Origin: CAWDLX01 sp963753485 | GTDB taxonomy: Bacteria > Actinomycetota > Actinomycetes > Mycobacteriales > Micromonosporaceae | Assembly: GCA_963753485.1 (NCBI GenBank) | Contig: CAVWCL010000001.1 | Coordinates: 62,001 to 126,000 of the forward strand | DNA length: 64,000 nucleotides | Direction: 5' to 3' | Part shown: positions 8,931 to 17,633 of the stretch, one piece after another | How the letters are laid out: each line of letters opens with the position of its first letter | Position numbering within the stretch: position 1 is the stretch's first letter | Translations under genes and position numbers: made by a program | Notes under the pieces: model-generated | The model's input: only the letters and a program-made list of their open reading frames with translations | Databases searched by the model: none | Told to the model about the DNA's origin: nothing

Positions 8931-10316
8931 TTATGAGCGGTCTCGCTGGCGTGGGCGTACCGAGATGTGTATGGCGCTGCCTTCGAAGCCGAACTCTTCT
9001 CGCAGGCGCCGCTCCACGAAGCGCACGTACCCGGGATCCAAGGCGCCCGTGGTGAAGAGTACGAACCGGGGCGGCCGGGTGCCGGCCTGGGTGGCGAAGA
9101 GGACCCGGGGCGCGCGGCCGCCGCGTACCGGGTGGGGGGTGCCCTGGACCACCCCGGTGAGGAACTGGTTGAGCTGTCCGGTGGGGATGCGCTGCTCCCA
9201 ACTGGACAGAGCACGCCGCAACGCGGGCGCGAGCCGCTCGACGGCCCGGCCGGTGGTGGCCGAGATGTTGACCCGGATTGCCCACGGCACGCGGCGCAGC
9301 TCGCGGTCGATCTCCTTGTCCAGGTAGTAGCGGCGGTCGGCGTCGACCAGGTCCCACTTGTTGAAGGCGAGCACGAGGGCCCGGCCGGCCTCGGTGACCA
9401 TGGCGAGCAGCCGCTGGTCCTGCTCGCTGATCACCTCGCTGGCGTCGAACAGCACGACGACAACCTCGGCCGCCTCGATGGTGGCCGAGGTCCGCAGGCT
9501 GGCGTAGTACTCGGTACCGCTCGCCGTGGCGACCTTGCGGCGCAGCCCGGCGGTATCGACGAAGAGCCAGGTCTCGCCGCCGAGGCTGACCAGGCTGTCG
9601 ACCGGGTCCACTGTGGTGCCGGCGGCCGCGTCGACGACCGCGCGCTCCTCGTTGGCGAGCCGGTTGAGCAGGCTCGACTTGCCGACGTTGGGGCGCCCGA
9701 CGAGCGCGACCCGGTGCGGGCCGCGAGGTGTGGGGGCGAACGTCACCGCCGGCGCCGGCAACCCCGCGATGATCGCGTCGAGGAGGTCACCCGAGCCACG
9801 ACCGTGCAGGGCGGAGACCGGGTACGGCTGGCCCAGCCCCAACGACCACAGCTCGGCGGACTCGATCTCCTGCTGGGCATTGTCCACTTTGTTGGCGACC
9901 AGGATCACCAGCTTCGCGGTACGCCGCAGCATCCGGACCGCGGCCTCATCCTCGGTCAGCGCCCCGACGGTCGCGTCGACCACGAGCAGCACGATGTCGG
10001 CGGTCTGGGCCGCGATCTCCGCCTGGGCGGCGATCGCCGCCGCCCGGTCGCGCGCATCGGGCGCCCAGCCTCCGGTGTCCACGATCGTGAACCGGCGCCC
10101 CGACCACTGGGCGTCGTACGCCACCCGGTCCCTTGTCACCCCGGGTACGTCCTCGACGACGGCTTGCCGGCGCCCGAGAATCCGGTTGACCAATGTGGAC
10201 TTGCCCACGTTGGGCCGGCCGACCACCGCCACGATGGGAACCGGTCCCAGGTCGACATCGGCGTCGGCGAGCGACTCCACAGGGGTCCACTCGCTGCGCT
10301 CGCTGCGCCCGCTCAT
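8931..10316 (-). CDS. der: Ribosome-associated GTPase Der (EngA)
   Basis: A 461-residue tandem-G-domain GTPase needed for 50S subunit maturation. Both G1 loops are intact: GRPNVGKST at about residue 34 and GRPNVGKSS at about 208. The G3 motifs are DTGG and DTAG, and the G4 motifs NKVD and NKWD. A C-terminal KH-like domain follows. The first ten residues (MSGRSERSEW) are encoded by a stop-codon-linked GAGCGCAGCGAG repeat, so the useful N-terminus may be further in. It follows cmk by 22 bases, forming the conserved cmk-der pair. Confidence 0.97.
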   Translation of the reverse strand: MSGRSERSEWTPVESLADADVDLGPVPIVAVVGRPNVGKSTLVNRILGRRQAVVEDVPGVTRDRVAYDAQWSGRRFTIVDTGGWAPDARDRAAAIAAQAEIAAQTADIVLLVVDATVGALTEDEAAVRMLRRTAKLVILVANKVDNAQQEIESAELWSLGLGQPYPVSALHGRGSGDLLDAIIAGLPAPAVTFAPTPRGPHRVALVGRPNVGKSSLLNRLANEERAVVDAAAGTTVDPVDSLVSLGGETWLFVDTAGLRRKVATASGTEYYASLRTSATIEAAEVVVVLFDASEVISEQDQRLLAMVTEAGRALVLAFNKWDLVDADRRYYLDKEIDRELRRVPWAIRVNISATTGRAVERLAPALRRALSSWEQRIPTGQLNQFLTGVVQGTPHPVRGGRAPRVLFATQAGTRPPRFVLFTTGALDPGYVRFVERRLREEFGFEGSAIHISVRPRQRDRS

Positions 10317-10338
10317 GCCGCCGCCTCGCTGCGCTCGC

Positions 10339-11022
10339 TCATGGGCGGCGGCGCTCCCGTACCAGGCTCACCAGCCGGGCGACCACGTCGTCGATTCCGA
10401 CCTCGGTCGAGTCGAGGACCAGCGCGTCGTCGGCCCGGGCGAGCGGGTCGGTCGCGCGGGTGGAGTCCAGGTGGTCCCGCCGGGCCAGGTCGGCCTCGGT
10501 GGCCCGCACGTCGGCCGAGTTCTCGGTGCTGCGCCTGCGGGCCCGCTCGCTCGCCGACGCGGTCAGGTACACCTTGACATCGGCGTCGGGGGAGACCACG
10601 GTACCGATGTCCCGGCCCTCAACCACGATGCCGGCACCCCGGCGGGCGGCCGCGATGATCTCCCGCTGCTGCGCGACCAGGCTCTGGCGCACCCCGGCGA
10701 CGGCCGCGACCGCCGACACCGCGCCGGTCACGTCAGTGTCACGGATGGGTCCGTCGACGTCCACGCCGTTGATGGTGATGTGCGGCCGGGCCGGGTCGGT
10801 CCCGACCACCAGCACCGAGTCCACCGCGATCTTCGTGACCGTCTCGGCATCGTGCGGGTCGACCTGGGCCCGCAGGACGGCCCAGGTCACCGCGCGGTAC
10901 ATGGCACCGGTGTCGAGGTAGCACGTGCCCAGGGCGAGGGCGAGGCGGCGGGACACCGTGGACTTGCCCGACCCCGACGGGCCGTCGACGGCCACCACCG
11001 GCCCGGCCCTCGCCATGTCCAC
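10339..11022 (-). CDS. cmk: Cytidylate kinase
   Basis: CMP/dCMP kinase of 227 residues, phosphorylating CMP to CDP in pyrimidine salvage and nucleic acid turnover. The Walker A loop DGPSGSGKST is near the N-terminus, followed by YLDTGAMYRA for substrate binding and VEGRDIGTVV, a family signature. The likely start is GTG at 11022, preceded by GGGAGGG; an ATG lies six bases further in. It lies upstream of der, in the conserved order. Confidence 0.95.
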   Translation of the reverse strand: MDMARAGPVVAVDGPSGSGKSTVSRRLALALGTCYLDTGAMYRAVTWAVLRAQVDPHDAETVTKIAVDSVLVVGTDPARPHITINGVDVDGPIRDTDVTGAVSAVAAVAGVRQSLVAQQREIIAAARRGAGIVVEGRDIGTVVSPDADVKVYLTASASERARRRSTENSADVRATEADLARRDHLDSTRATDPLARADDALVLDSTEVGIDDVVARLVSLVRERRRP

Positions 11023-11134
11023 TGTGCCCTCCCGGGTTGCGCTGGTTCCGGCCACGCCGACCGGATCCACCCATCATGCCGGCAGCGCGGTACGGTCAGG
11101 CAGCCGCACCGGTCACGTCCGCGGCGGGGCGCCG

Positions 11135-11479
11135 CTACCCGGCCGAGTGCCGCACGGTGTCGAACGTGCCGTCACCGTCGGTGTCGGTGGCTACCGAGTC
11201 CAGCCCGCCGTCGCCGTCATGGTCCACGCCGACGAAGTCGACCCGGCCGTCGCCGTCGCGGTCCAGCGCCAGACTGTCCGCCACCCCGTCCCCGTCGGTA
11301 TCGAAGACGACCTTGTCCGCGACGCCGTCGCCATCCTGGTCGTACGCGATCATGTCGACGCGGCCGTCGCCGTCCCGGTCGTACGCCCCGACAACGGCGT
11401 GGATCTGCTCCGATGAGGTGGCGTCCTGCTCGGTCATGCCCATCTCGCCCAGGCTGTACTTCTCCGGCACCTCGGTCAT
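11135..11479 (-). CDS. Small DxDGDG-repeat protein, probable calcium binder
   Basis: A 114-residue acidic protein without signal peptide or membrane helix. From about residue 34 it consists of six consecutive 13-residue units of the form DxDGDGxxDxxxx, for example DQDGDGVADKVVF and DTDGDGVADSLAL. The DxDGDG loop is the calcium-coordinating element of EF-hand and thrombospondin type 3 repeats; the fixed 13-residue period without Cys resembles the latter. Its ATG overlaps the TGA of rluB (ATGA), so it is translated after a pseudouridine synthase. Cytoplasmic location and coupling to an RNA-modification gene are odd. Function unknown. Confidence 0.8.
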   Translation of the reverse strand: MTEVPEKYSLGEMGMTEQDATSSEQIHAVVGAYDRDGDGRVDMIAYDQDGDGVADKVVFDTDGDGVADSLALDRDGDGRVDFVGVDHDGDGGLDSVATDTDGDGTFDTVRHSAG

Positions 11480-12465
11480 GACTCACCCTTCGCTCGTCGA
11501 TGGTCGGCTCCCCCGCGATCGCGTTCACCATAAGGACCACGGGCAACCGGGCGTCGCACGACACGGCGGTCTGCGTGCCCCGGCCGAGCGGCCGCCGACC
11601 GGGCGCTCCGATCAACGCCGCCGCCGCCCTGCCCCGCGAGATCGAACAGCGCCGCGACCTCGCCCCGGCTGAGGTGGCGCCACCGGCCGGTGCGTAGGTC
11701 GCCCAGGGTGACCGGGCCGACCGCGATACGGATGAGCCGGCTCACCGGGTGGCCGACCGCATCCAGCATCCGCCGCACCACGTGCTTGCGGCCCTCGTGC
11801 AGGACGAGCTCCACCAGCGCGGTCCGGCCGGCGGCGTCCACCAGGCGGAACGAGTCCGCTTTCGCCAAGCCGTCGGCGAGCTCGACGCCGGCGAGCAGCC
11901 TGCGGCCGACCGTGCGCGGCAGTGGTCCAGCCACCTCGGCCAGATAGGTCTTCTGCACCTCGTACGACGGATGGGTGAGCCGATGAGCCAGCTCGCCGTC
12001 GTTGGTGAGCAGCAGCAGGCCCTCGCTGTCGGCGTCGAGCCGCCCGACGTGGTACACCCGCTGGGACACGCTCGCGCCGAGCAGCTCGGCAATGCCGGCG
12101 CGGCCACGCTCGTCGGCCATCGTGGAGACGATGCCGCGCGGCTTGTTCAGGGCAAGGTAGACCAGGCGGGGGTTGGTCACCACCCGGTCACCGTCCACAT
12201 AGATCTCTGAGCGGTCGGGGTCGGCCCGGTCCCCGAGCGATGCCCGCCGCCCGTCCACACTCACCCGCCCGGCGGCGATCAGCTCCTCGCAGGCCCGGCG
12301 GGAGCCGATGCCGGCGGCGGCCAGAACCTTCTGCAGCCGCTGCGGCCCCGGTTCCGGGCCGGCGCCGGCCGCCGGGTCCGGCTCGGCGAAGGGCCCAGCC
12401 GGTCCGGTCCCGGCCGGGTCCGGACCAGCCGAACCTTCCTCAGCGCTGGGCAATGTCGATCTCAT
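11476..12465 (-). CDS. rluB: 23S rRNA pseudouridine synthase RluB type
   Basis: A RsuA/RluB-family pseudouridine synthase of 329 residues. After a Pro/Ala/Gly-rich N-terminus of about 40 residues comes an S4 RNA-binding domain (RLQKVLAAAGIGSRRACEEL), then the catalytic domain with HVGRLDADSEGLLLLTNDG, whose Asp in RLDADSEG is the nucleophile. KHVVRRMLDAVGHPVSRL closes the core. Some 60 further residues rich in Arg and Ala have no family counterpart. The ATG lies 26 bases inside scpB. Its stop overlaps the start of the DxDGDG-repeat gene. Confidence 0.93.
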   Translation of the reverse strand: MRSTLPSAEEGSAGPDPAGTGPAGPFAEPDPAAGAGPEPGPQRLQKVLAAAGIGSRRACEELIAAGRVSVDGRRASLGDRADPDRSEIYVDGDRVVTNPRLVYLALNKPRGIVSTMADERGRAGIAELLGASVSQRVYHVGRLDADSEGLLLLTNDGELAHRLTHPSYEVQKTYLAEVAGPLPRTVGRRLLAGVELADGLAKADSFRLVDAAGRTALVELVLHEGRKHVVRRMLDAVGHPVSRLIRIAVGPVTLGDLRTGRWRHLSRGEVAALFDLAGQGGGGVDRSARSAAARPGHADRRVVRRPVARGPYGERDRGGADHRRAKGES

Positions 12466-13228
12466 CGATGTTGGCCGGCAGGAACGGAGCCAGCGAGGGC
12501 AGGTCGGCCACGCTGTCGATGCCCACCTTCTCGAGGAACAGGCGGGTGGTCTGGTACAGGTGGGCTCCGGTCTCCGGCTCGGCCCCGCACTCCTCGACCA
12601 GACCGCGGGTGACCAGCGTCTTGATCACACCGTCGCAGTTGACCCCACGGATCGCGGCCACCCGCGAGCGGGTGACCGGCTGCTTGTACGCCACCACCGC
12701 GAGCGTCTCCAGCGCCGCCTGGGTGAGCCGGATCTGCTGGCCGTCCAGCACAAAACGCTCCACATAGGACGCGTACTCTCCCCGGGTGTAGTAACGCCAC
12801 CCGTTGGCGACCCGGCGGAGCTCGAACCCGCGGCCGGCGCGACGGTACTCCTCGACCAGCTCGCGCAGGGTGGCCTCGATCCGGCTACCCGGCTCCTCCA
12901 GGACCTGGGCGAGCATGACCGTGGTCACCGGTTCGTCCACCACGAGCAGGATCGCCTCCAGCGCGCCGCGCAGCTCGGTGGCGGCCAGCCCGGGCTCGAA
13001 CGCCTCCGGGTCGGGCAGCTGCTCGCCGTCGGCGTCGGCGTAGGCCAGCCGACCGACGGCGAGCTCAGCCGGCGAGTAGTCCGAGGCCGGCTCCACCACC
13101 AGCTCGGGCAACGATCGTGCCCACGGCGGCACCCAGGCGGCGGCGAACTCCTCGAACCGCGTCTCCGGTGCCCGTGCGTCCTCCCCGATCGGGGCCTCCT
13201 CCGCCGCGGGCGACAAGTCGTCGGTCAT
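12440..13228 (-). CDS. scpB: Segregation and condensation protein B
   Basis: ScpB (262 residues), a winged-helix kleisin-interacting subunit of the Smc-ScpAB condensin. After a divergent acidic N-terminus, the core runs from GALEAILLVVDEPVT (about residue 88) through LTQAALETLAVVAYKQPVTRSRV, a family hallmark, to RGLVEECG and LFLEKVGI. The start MTDD repeats the first residues of the three mini-ORFs upstream, so this gene's 5' end is part of a duplicated junction. The ATG is coupled by ATGA to the third mini-ORF rather than directly to scpA. Confidence 0.95.
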   Translation of the reverse strand: MTDDLSPAAEEAPIGEDARAPETRFEEFAAAWVPPWARSLPELVVEPASDYSPAELAVGRLAYADADGEQLPDPEAFEPGLAATELRGALEAILLVVDEPVTTVMLAQVLEEPGSRIEATLRELVEEYRRAGRGFELRRVANGWRYYTRGEYASYVERFVLDGQQIRLTQAALETLAVVAYKQPVTRSRVAAIRGVNCDGVIKTLVTRGLVEECGAEPETGAHLYQTTRLFLEKVGIDSVADLPSLAPFLPANIDEIDIAQR

Positions 13229-13266
13229 TCCGCCTCCTCCGCTGAGGGAAGCGCGTCGTCGGTCAT
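13225..13266 (-). CDS. Mini-ORF 3 between scpA and scpB
   Basis: Thirteen codons, MTDDALPSAEEAE, ending in TGA that overlaps the ATG of scpB. An internal GGAGGAGG eight bases or so before that ATG would serve as its ribosome binding site. Identical to the two preceding mini-ORFs. Whether the peptide is stable or simply a relay for reinitiation is unknown. Confidence 0.5.
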   Translation of the reverse strand: MTDDALPSAEEAE

Positions 13267-13304
13267 TCCGCCTCCTCCGCTGAGGGAAGCGCGTCGTCGG
13301 TCAT
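13263..13304 (-). CDS. Mini-ORF 2 between scpA and scpB
   Basis: Thirteen codons identical to the neighbouring mini-ORFs, coupled by ATGA on both sides. It results from the 38-bp duplication. Confidence 0.5.
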   Translation of the reverse strand: MTDDALPSAEEAE

Positions 13305-13342
13305 TCCGCCTCCTCCGCTGAGGGAAGCGCGTCGTCGGTCAT
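13301..13342 (-). CDS. Mini-ORF 1 between scpA and scpB
   Basis: Thirteen codons, MTDDALPSAEEAE; its ATG overlaps the TGA of scpA. The GGAGGAGG near the scpA end provides the binding site. The last codons resemble the end of scpA itself (TEEAE), and the first resemble scpB (MTDD). Confidence 0.5.
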   Translation of the reverse strand: MTDDALPSAEEAE

Positions 13343-14328
13343 TCCGCCTCCTCCGTGGGGTCGGGCTCGGGCCGCTCGGCAGCGACCGCGGCGGACAGGT
13401 ACTCGACCAGCTCCTCTTCGCGGATGGGCGGCGGTGCGGGCCCCTCGGGGGTCTCCGGCGCGCCGGCGTACTCGTCCACGTCGAGGGCGATCGCGCCCTC
13501 GACGCCGGTCCATTGCACGGTCAGCTCACCGAGCGCCGCGATCTGGTCGAATGCGACCAGTCCCTCGCGGTAGAGCTCCAGCAGCGCCAGGAAGCGGGCG
13601 ACGATCTCCAGTGTCGTGCGGCAGTCGGCGCAGAGCGCCCGGAAGGTCGCGGTGCGCAGCCGCAACAGCTTCTCCCGCAGGATCTCGGCGTGCTCGCGGA
13701 CGCTGACCCGCATCATGTGGATGTGCGTGATCGGCACCACCGGCGGTTCCTTCGGCACCAGGGCCCGCACCGCGAGCTCGGCCAGCCGGTCGACGCCGAT
13801 GCCGAGCACCAGCTCGGGCAACGCCTCGGCGAAGCGCGGCTCCAGCTTCACCACGCGCGGATAGATCCGGGAGAACTCGGCGTCCCGGGCGGCGAGGACC
13901 GCGGCCAGCTCCTTGAACGCCTTGTACTGCAGCAGCCGGGCGAAGAGCAGGTCGCGCGCCTCCAGCAGGGCGAGGTCCTCCTCATCCTCGACCTCAGCTT
14001 GCGGGAGCAACTTCGCGGTCTTCAGGTCGAGCAGGGTGGCGGCGACCACGAGGAACTCGCTCGCCTCATCGAGATCCCAGTCGTCACCCATGCCGCGGAT
14101 ATACGCGATGAACTCGTCGGTGACCTTGCTCAGCGACAGTTCGGTGATCTCCAGCTTCTGCTTGCCGATGAGCTGGAGCAGCAGGTCGAACGGTCCGCTG
14201 AAGGCCGGCAGGCTCACCTGGAACCCGCCACCCACCACCGCCGGCGCGACCGGGGACGGCGCCGAAACGGAGGGGCCGGGCTTCGTCACGCCGTCCACGG
14301 TACCCAGGGAGGAGGTCACCACGGGCAT
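13339..14328 (-). CDS. scpA: Segregation and condensation protein A
   Basis: The kleisin subunit of the Smc-ScpAB complex, 329 residues. The N-terminal helical domain FSGPFDLLLQLIGKQKLEIT (about residues 43-62) and the LVVAATLLDLKTAKLLP block are diagnostic. The C-terminal winged helix, which binds Smc, follows with ELYREGLVAFDQIAALGELTV. A Val/Pro/Gly-rich N-terminal extension of about 35 residues precedes the core. It follows parA by 24 bases and ends in an ATGA overlap with the first mini-ORF. Confidence 0.96.
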   Translation of the reverse strand: MPVVTSSLGTVDGVTKPGPSVSAPSPVAPAVVGGGFQVSLPAFSGPFDLLLQLIGKQKLEITELSLSKVTDEFIAYIRGMGDDWDLDEASEFLVVAATLLDLKTAKLLPQAEVEDEEDLALLEARDLLFARLLQYKAFKELAAVLAARDAEFSRIYPRVVKLEPRFAEALPELVLGIGVDRLAELAVRALVPKEPPVVPITHIHMMRVSVREHAEILREKLLRLRTATFRALCADCRTTLEIVARFLALLELYREGLVAFDQIAALGELTVQWTGVEGAIALDVDEYAGAPETPEGPAPPPIREEELVEYLSAAVAAERPEPDPTEEAE

Positions 14329-14352
14329 GGCCGCGCCGGTGGACGGAGCAAG

Positions 14353-15288
14353 CTACCGCCGGCCCGGTACGTGCTGCGCGATCAGCTCGCGCGCGAGCTG
14401 GCGGTAGTTGCGCGCACCCGAGGAGGCCGGATCCAGCGAGGTGATGGGGGCACCCGCGACGGTCGACTCGGGGAACTTGACCGTCTTGGTGATCACAGTC
14501 TGGTAAACCTTGTCGCCGAACGCCTCGACCACCCGTTGCAGGACCTGGCGGCTGTGCGTGGTACGGCTGTCGTACATGGTGGCCAGGATGCCCTCGAGCT
14601 CGAGGTCGAAGTTGAGCCGCTCGCGCACCTTGTCGATGGTGTCCAGCAGCAGGGCGACGCCCCGCAGGCTGAAGAACTCGCACTCCAGCGGGACGAGCAC
14701 GCCGTGGGCACAGGTGAGCGCGTTGATCGCCAGCAGGCCGAGGGACGGTTGGCAGTCGATCAGGATGTAGTCGTAGTCCTTCTCCACCGGCCGCAGCAGC
14801 CGCTTCAGCGCCATCTCCCGGGCCACCTCGGTGACGAGTTGGATCTCGGCCGCCGAGAGGTCGATGTTGGCGGGCAGCAGGTGCAGGCCGGCGACGTTCG
14901 TCTTGATCAGGATGTCGTCGATAGTGACCTCGTCCTGCATGATCAAGTTGTAGATCGACAGATCGAGGTTGTGCGGGTTCACCCCGAGCCCGACCGAGAG
15001 CGCCCCCTGCGGATCGAAGTCGACGAGCAGCACCTTGCGCCCGTACTCGGCGAGCGCCGCACCCAGGTTGATGGTGGTCGTGGTCTTGCCGACGCCACCC
15101 TTCTGGTTCGCCATCGCGATGATGCGGGCCGGACCGTGGTGATCCAGCGGCACCGGAACGGGGATCTCGCGGCGGGTCGTGTAGGCGGTCGGGTCGGCCG
15201 GGCCCAGGTCGGCGCCGAGGTCCAGCGCCGAATGCTGGGACCGCATGTCATGCGTCCAAGCCTCGCCGCGCTCGTCTATGCTCGCCAT
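14353..15288 (-). CDS. ParA-type chromosome partitioning ATPase
   Basis: A 311-residue ParA/Soj-family ATPase. The deviant Walker A motif KGGVGKTTTTINLG is at about residue 64, Walker A' is LLVDFDPQGALSVGLG, and Walker B is YILIDCQPSLG. The roughly 55 N-terminal residues are not conserved. This is the ParA copy found next to scpA in actinobacteria, distinct from the oriC-proximal parAB pair, since no parB is nearby. It probably works with ScpAB in chromosome organisation. The start is uncertain: another ATG lies 42 bases in. Confidence 0.93.
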   Translation of the reverse strand: MASIDERGEAWTHDMRSQHSALDLGADLGPADPTAYTTRREIPVPVPLDHHGPARIIAMANQKGGVGKTTTTINLGAALAEYGRKVLLVDFDPQGALSVGLGVNPHNLDLSIYNLIMQDEVTIDDILIKTNVAGLHLLPANIDLSAAEIQLVTEVAREMALKRLLRPVEKDYDYILIDCQPSLGLLAINALTCAHGVLVPLECEFFSLRGVALLLDTIDKVRERLNFDLELEGILATMYDSRTTHSRQVLQRVVEAFGDKVYQTVITKTVKFPESTVAGAPITSLDPASSGARNYRQLARELIAQHVPGRR

Positions 15289-15425
15289 CTCCCGTTCGCC
15301 TCTCCCGGACGGCCCAGCCCGCGCCGCCCCATGGGTTGCCGCTGCCGCGACTGTACGACACCGAACCGGCCCGGGCGCGCGTTGTTCCCGGCGTGTCGCG
15401 CGTCGCCTGCGGCGGTAGCGGACGC

Positions 15426-16337
15426 TCAGCCGCGAGCCCGGGGGTGCGCGGTGGCGTAGACCTCCCGCAGCCGCTCGACGGTGACCATCGTATAGACCTG
15501 CGTCGTGCTCACGGAGGCGTGCCCGAGCAGCTCCTGCACGACCCGCACGTCCGCGCCGCCGTCGAGCAGGTGGGTGGCGAAGCTATGTCGCAGGACGTGC
15601 GGCGACACCCGTTCGGCGAGCCCGGCCCGGTCGGCCGCGGCCCGCAGGATGGCCCAGGCTCCCTGGCGCGTCAGCGGACCGCCGCGGGCATTGCGGAACA
15701 CGGCGTGGATGTCGCGGGGCCCGGTCCGCCGCCGCGCCAGCAGCGCCGGGCGGGCCCGCACCAGATAACCCTGCACCGCCGCCCGGGCGTACCCGCCGAT
15801 CGGTACCAGCCGGTCCCGGCCACCCTTGCCGTGCAGGCGGACCGTCGCACCGGCCAGGTCGAGGTCGTCGACGGCGCAGCCGACCGCCTCCGAGACCCGG
15901 GCACCGGTGCCGTACAGGAACTCCAGCAGGGCGCAGTCGCGCAAACCGGTCAGGTCCTCGCCGGCCGCCGCGGCGAGCAGCCGGCGCACCTCGTCGACGC
16001 CCAGCGCCTTCGGCAACCGCCGGGCCGGCACCGGCGGCGCCACGTCCCGGGTGGCGTCACGTTCGATCGTGCCCTCGTGCAGGGCAAAACGGTGCAGCCC
16101 GCGCACCGAGCTCATCGCGCGGGCCGCCGACGCGGCCGCCAGCGGCGGGTGCACCGGATCGCCCTCGCGCAGCGCCCGCAGGAACACGGCCACCTCGCGC
16201 TCGTCGACGCTGCTCAGTGACGCATGCCCGGCCGCGGTCAGCGCCTCGGCGTACCGGTTCAGGTCGCGCCGGTACGCCGTGACCGTGTTCGCCGCCACCC
16301 CACGCTCCACCGCGAGGTGGTCGAGGTACGCGCGCAC
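15426..16337 (-). CDS. xerD: Site-specific tyrosine recombinase XerD
   Basis: A 303-residue tyrosine recombinase that resolves chromosome dimers at dif with XerC. The N-terminal SAM-like domain is followed by the catalytic domain with YGTGARVSEAVGC (first Arg), HVLRHSFATHLLDGGADVRV (H-x-x-R), LLGHASVSTTQVYT (His and the Tyr nucleophile). GTG at 16337 gives the normal family length. It begins 23 bases after the ald stop, so the two may be co-transcribed. Order parA-xerD-ald is typical of the group. Confidence 0.95.
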   Translation of the reverse strand: MRAYLDHLAVERGVAANTVTAYRRDLNRYAEALTAAGHASLSSVDEREVAVFLRALREGDPVHPPLAAASAARAMSSVRGLHRFALHEGTIERDATRDVAPPVPARRLPKALGVDEVRRLLAAAAGEDLTGLRDCALLEFLYGTGARVSEAVGCAVDDLDLAGATVRLHGKGGRDRLVPIGGYARAAVQGYLVRARPALLARRRTGPRDIHAVFRNARGGPLTRQGAWAILRAAADRAGLAERVSPHVLRHSFATHLLDGGADVRVVQELLGHASVSTTQVYTMVTVERLREVYATAHPRARG

Positions 16338-16360
16338 CTGGGCGGCGAGCGGCGTACCGG

Positions 16361-17476
16361 TCAGCCGAGGACCTCGTCCAGCTTCAGCACCGACAGCCCG
16401 TGCGCGTCGGCCACCGGTCCGTAGGTGACGCGGCCGTCGTACGTGTTCAGGCCCAGGGCGAGCGCGCGGTCCTTGCGCAGGGCCTCACGCCAGCCCAGGT
16501 TCGCCAGCTCCACCGCGTACGGCAGGGTCACGTTGGTCAGCGCGTACGTGGAGGTGTGCGGGACCGCGCCCGGCATGTTGGCCACGCAGTAGAACAGGCT
16601 GTTGTGCACCGGGTAGACCGGGTCAGCGTGGGTGGTGGGTCGCGAGTCCTCGAAGCAGCCGCCCTGGTCGATGGCGATGTCGACGAGCACGCTGCCCGCC
16701 TTCATCCGGGAAACCAGCTCGTTGGTGATGAGCTTGGGTGCCTTGGCCCCGGCCACCAGGACAGCGCCGATCACCAGATCGGCGTCGAGGACCGCCTTCT
16801 CGATCTCGTACGCGTTCGACGCGATGGTCTGCAGATGACCCCGGTAGTCGGCGTCGGCCGCCCGCAGCCGGGCGATGTTGCGGTCGAGCAGGAGCACCTC
16901 GGCCTGCATGCCGAGCGCGATGGCGGCGGCGTTCATGCCGGAGACGCCGGCCCCGAGGACCACGACCTTCGCCGCGTAGACGCCGGGCACGCCACCCATC
17001 AACAGGCCGCGCCCGCCGCCCTGGCGCATGAGGTGGTAGGAACCCACCTGCGGGGCCAGCCGGCCGGCCACCTCGGACATCGGCGCGAGCAGCGGCAGCG
17101 CGCCGTCGGCGAGCTCCACCGTCTCGTACGCGATGCCGGTGACCCGCCGCTCCAGCAGGGCGTCGGTGCAGTCCTTGGAGGCGGCCAGGTGCAGGTAGGT
17201 GAAGAGCACCTGTCCGGCCCGCATGCGGTGGTACTCCTCGGCGATCGGCTCCTTCACCTTCAGGATGAGGTCGCCGGTGGCCCACACGTCGTCGGCCGAG
17301 GAAAGGATCGTCGCGCCGGCCGCCGCGAACTCACTGTCGGCGATCGAGGAGCCGAGGCCGGCGCCCGACTCGACGTAGACGTCGTGGCCGTGGCGGGCGA
17401 ACTCGTTCGCGCCGGCCGGCGTGATCGCGACCCGGTACTCGTGGTTCTTGACCTCGCGGGGGATGCCAACTTTCAC
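16361..17476 (-). CDS. ald: Alanine dehydrogenase
   Basis: NAD-dependent L-alanine dehydrogenase, 371 residues, interconverting alanine with pyruvate and ammonium. The N-terminus KVGIPREVKNHEYRVAITPA contains the substrate-binding Arg and Lys; HLAASKDCTDALL and the dinucleotide fold VVLGAGVSGMNAAAIALGM follow; DIAIDQGGCFEDSRPTTHAD is the family signature. GTG at 17476, behind AGAGGTG, gives exactly the usual length. The space upstream contains the tandem hairpins behind pyrG rather than a Nudix gene, which is often found here. Confidence 0.97.
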   Translation of the reverse strand: MKVGIPREVKNHEYRVAITPAGANEFARHGHDVYVESGAGLGSSIADSEFAAAGATILSSADDVWATGDLILKVKEPIAEEYHRMRAGQVLFTYLHLAASKDCTDALLERRVTGIAYETVELADGALPLLAPMSEVAGRLAPQVGSYHLMRQGGGRGLLMGGVPGVYAAKVVVLGAGVSGMNAAAIALGMQAEVLLLDRNIARLRAADADYRGHLQTIASNAYEIEKAVLDADLVIGAVLVAGAKAPKLITNELVSRMKAGSVLVDIAIDQGGCFEDSRPTTHADPVYPVHNSLFYCVANMPGAVPHTSTYALTNVTLPYAVELANLGWREALRKDRALALGLNTYDGRVTYGPVADAHGLSVLKLDEVLG

Positions 17477-17633
17477 GGTCGCGACACCTCTTCCAGCGTT
17501 CGGGCGACTCCGTTGCCGCCACGGCGAGTGTAGAGCCGATGATCGGTTCCCGGCGGCCGGCGCCGAGCCGCGAGTCGGCCGCGCTTCGCCCCCGCCCGGC
17601 CGCGGGCTCAACCGCTACCCGACGTGCCCAACT

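Larger units (their letters stand above)
13226..13355 (-). repeat. 38-bp tandem repeat at the scpA-scpB junction
   Basis: Three perfect 38-bp units (13226-13263, 13264-13301, 13302-13339) and a 16-base partial fourth. Each unit, read on the minus strand, carries ATG, a short reading frame, GGAGGAGG and a new ATGA. The array arose by duplication of the junction between the two genes. The period is not a multiple of three. Confidence 0.95.

Noticed and set aside
13513..15459. 648-codon plus-strand frame opposite scpA and parA
   Set aside because: Shadow of two genes on the minus strand; no independent ribosome site or family features.
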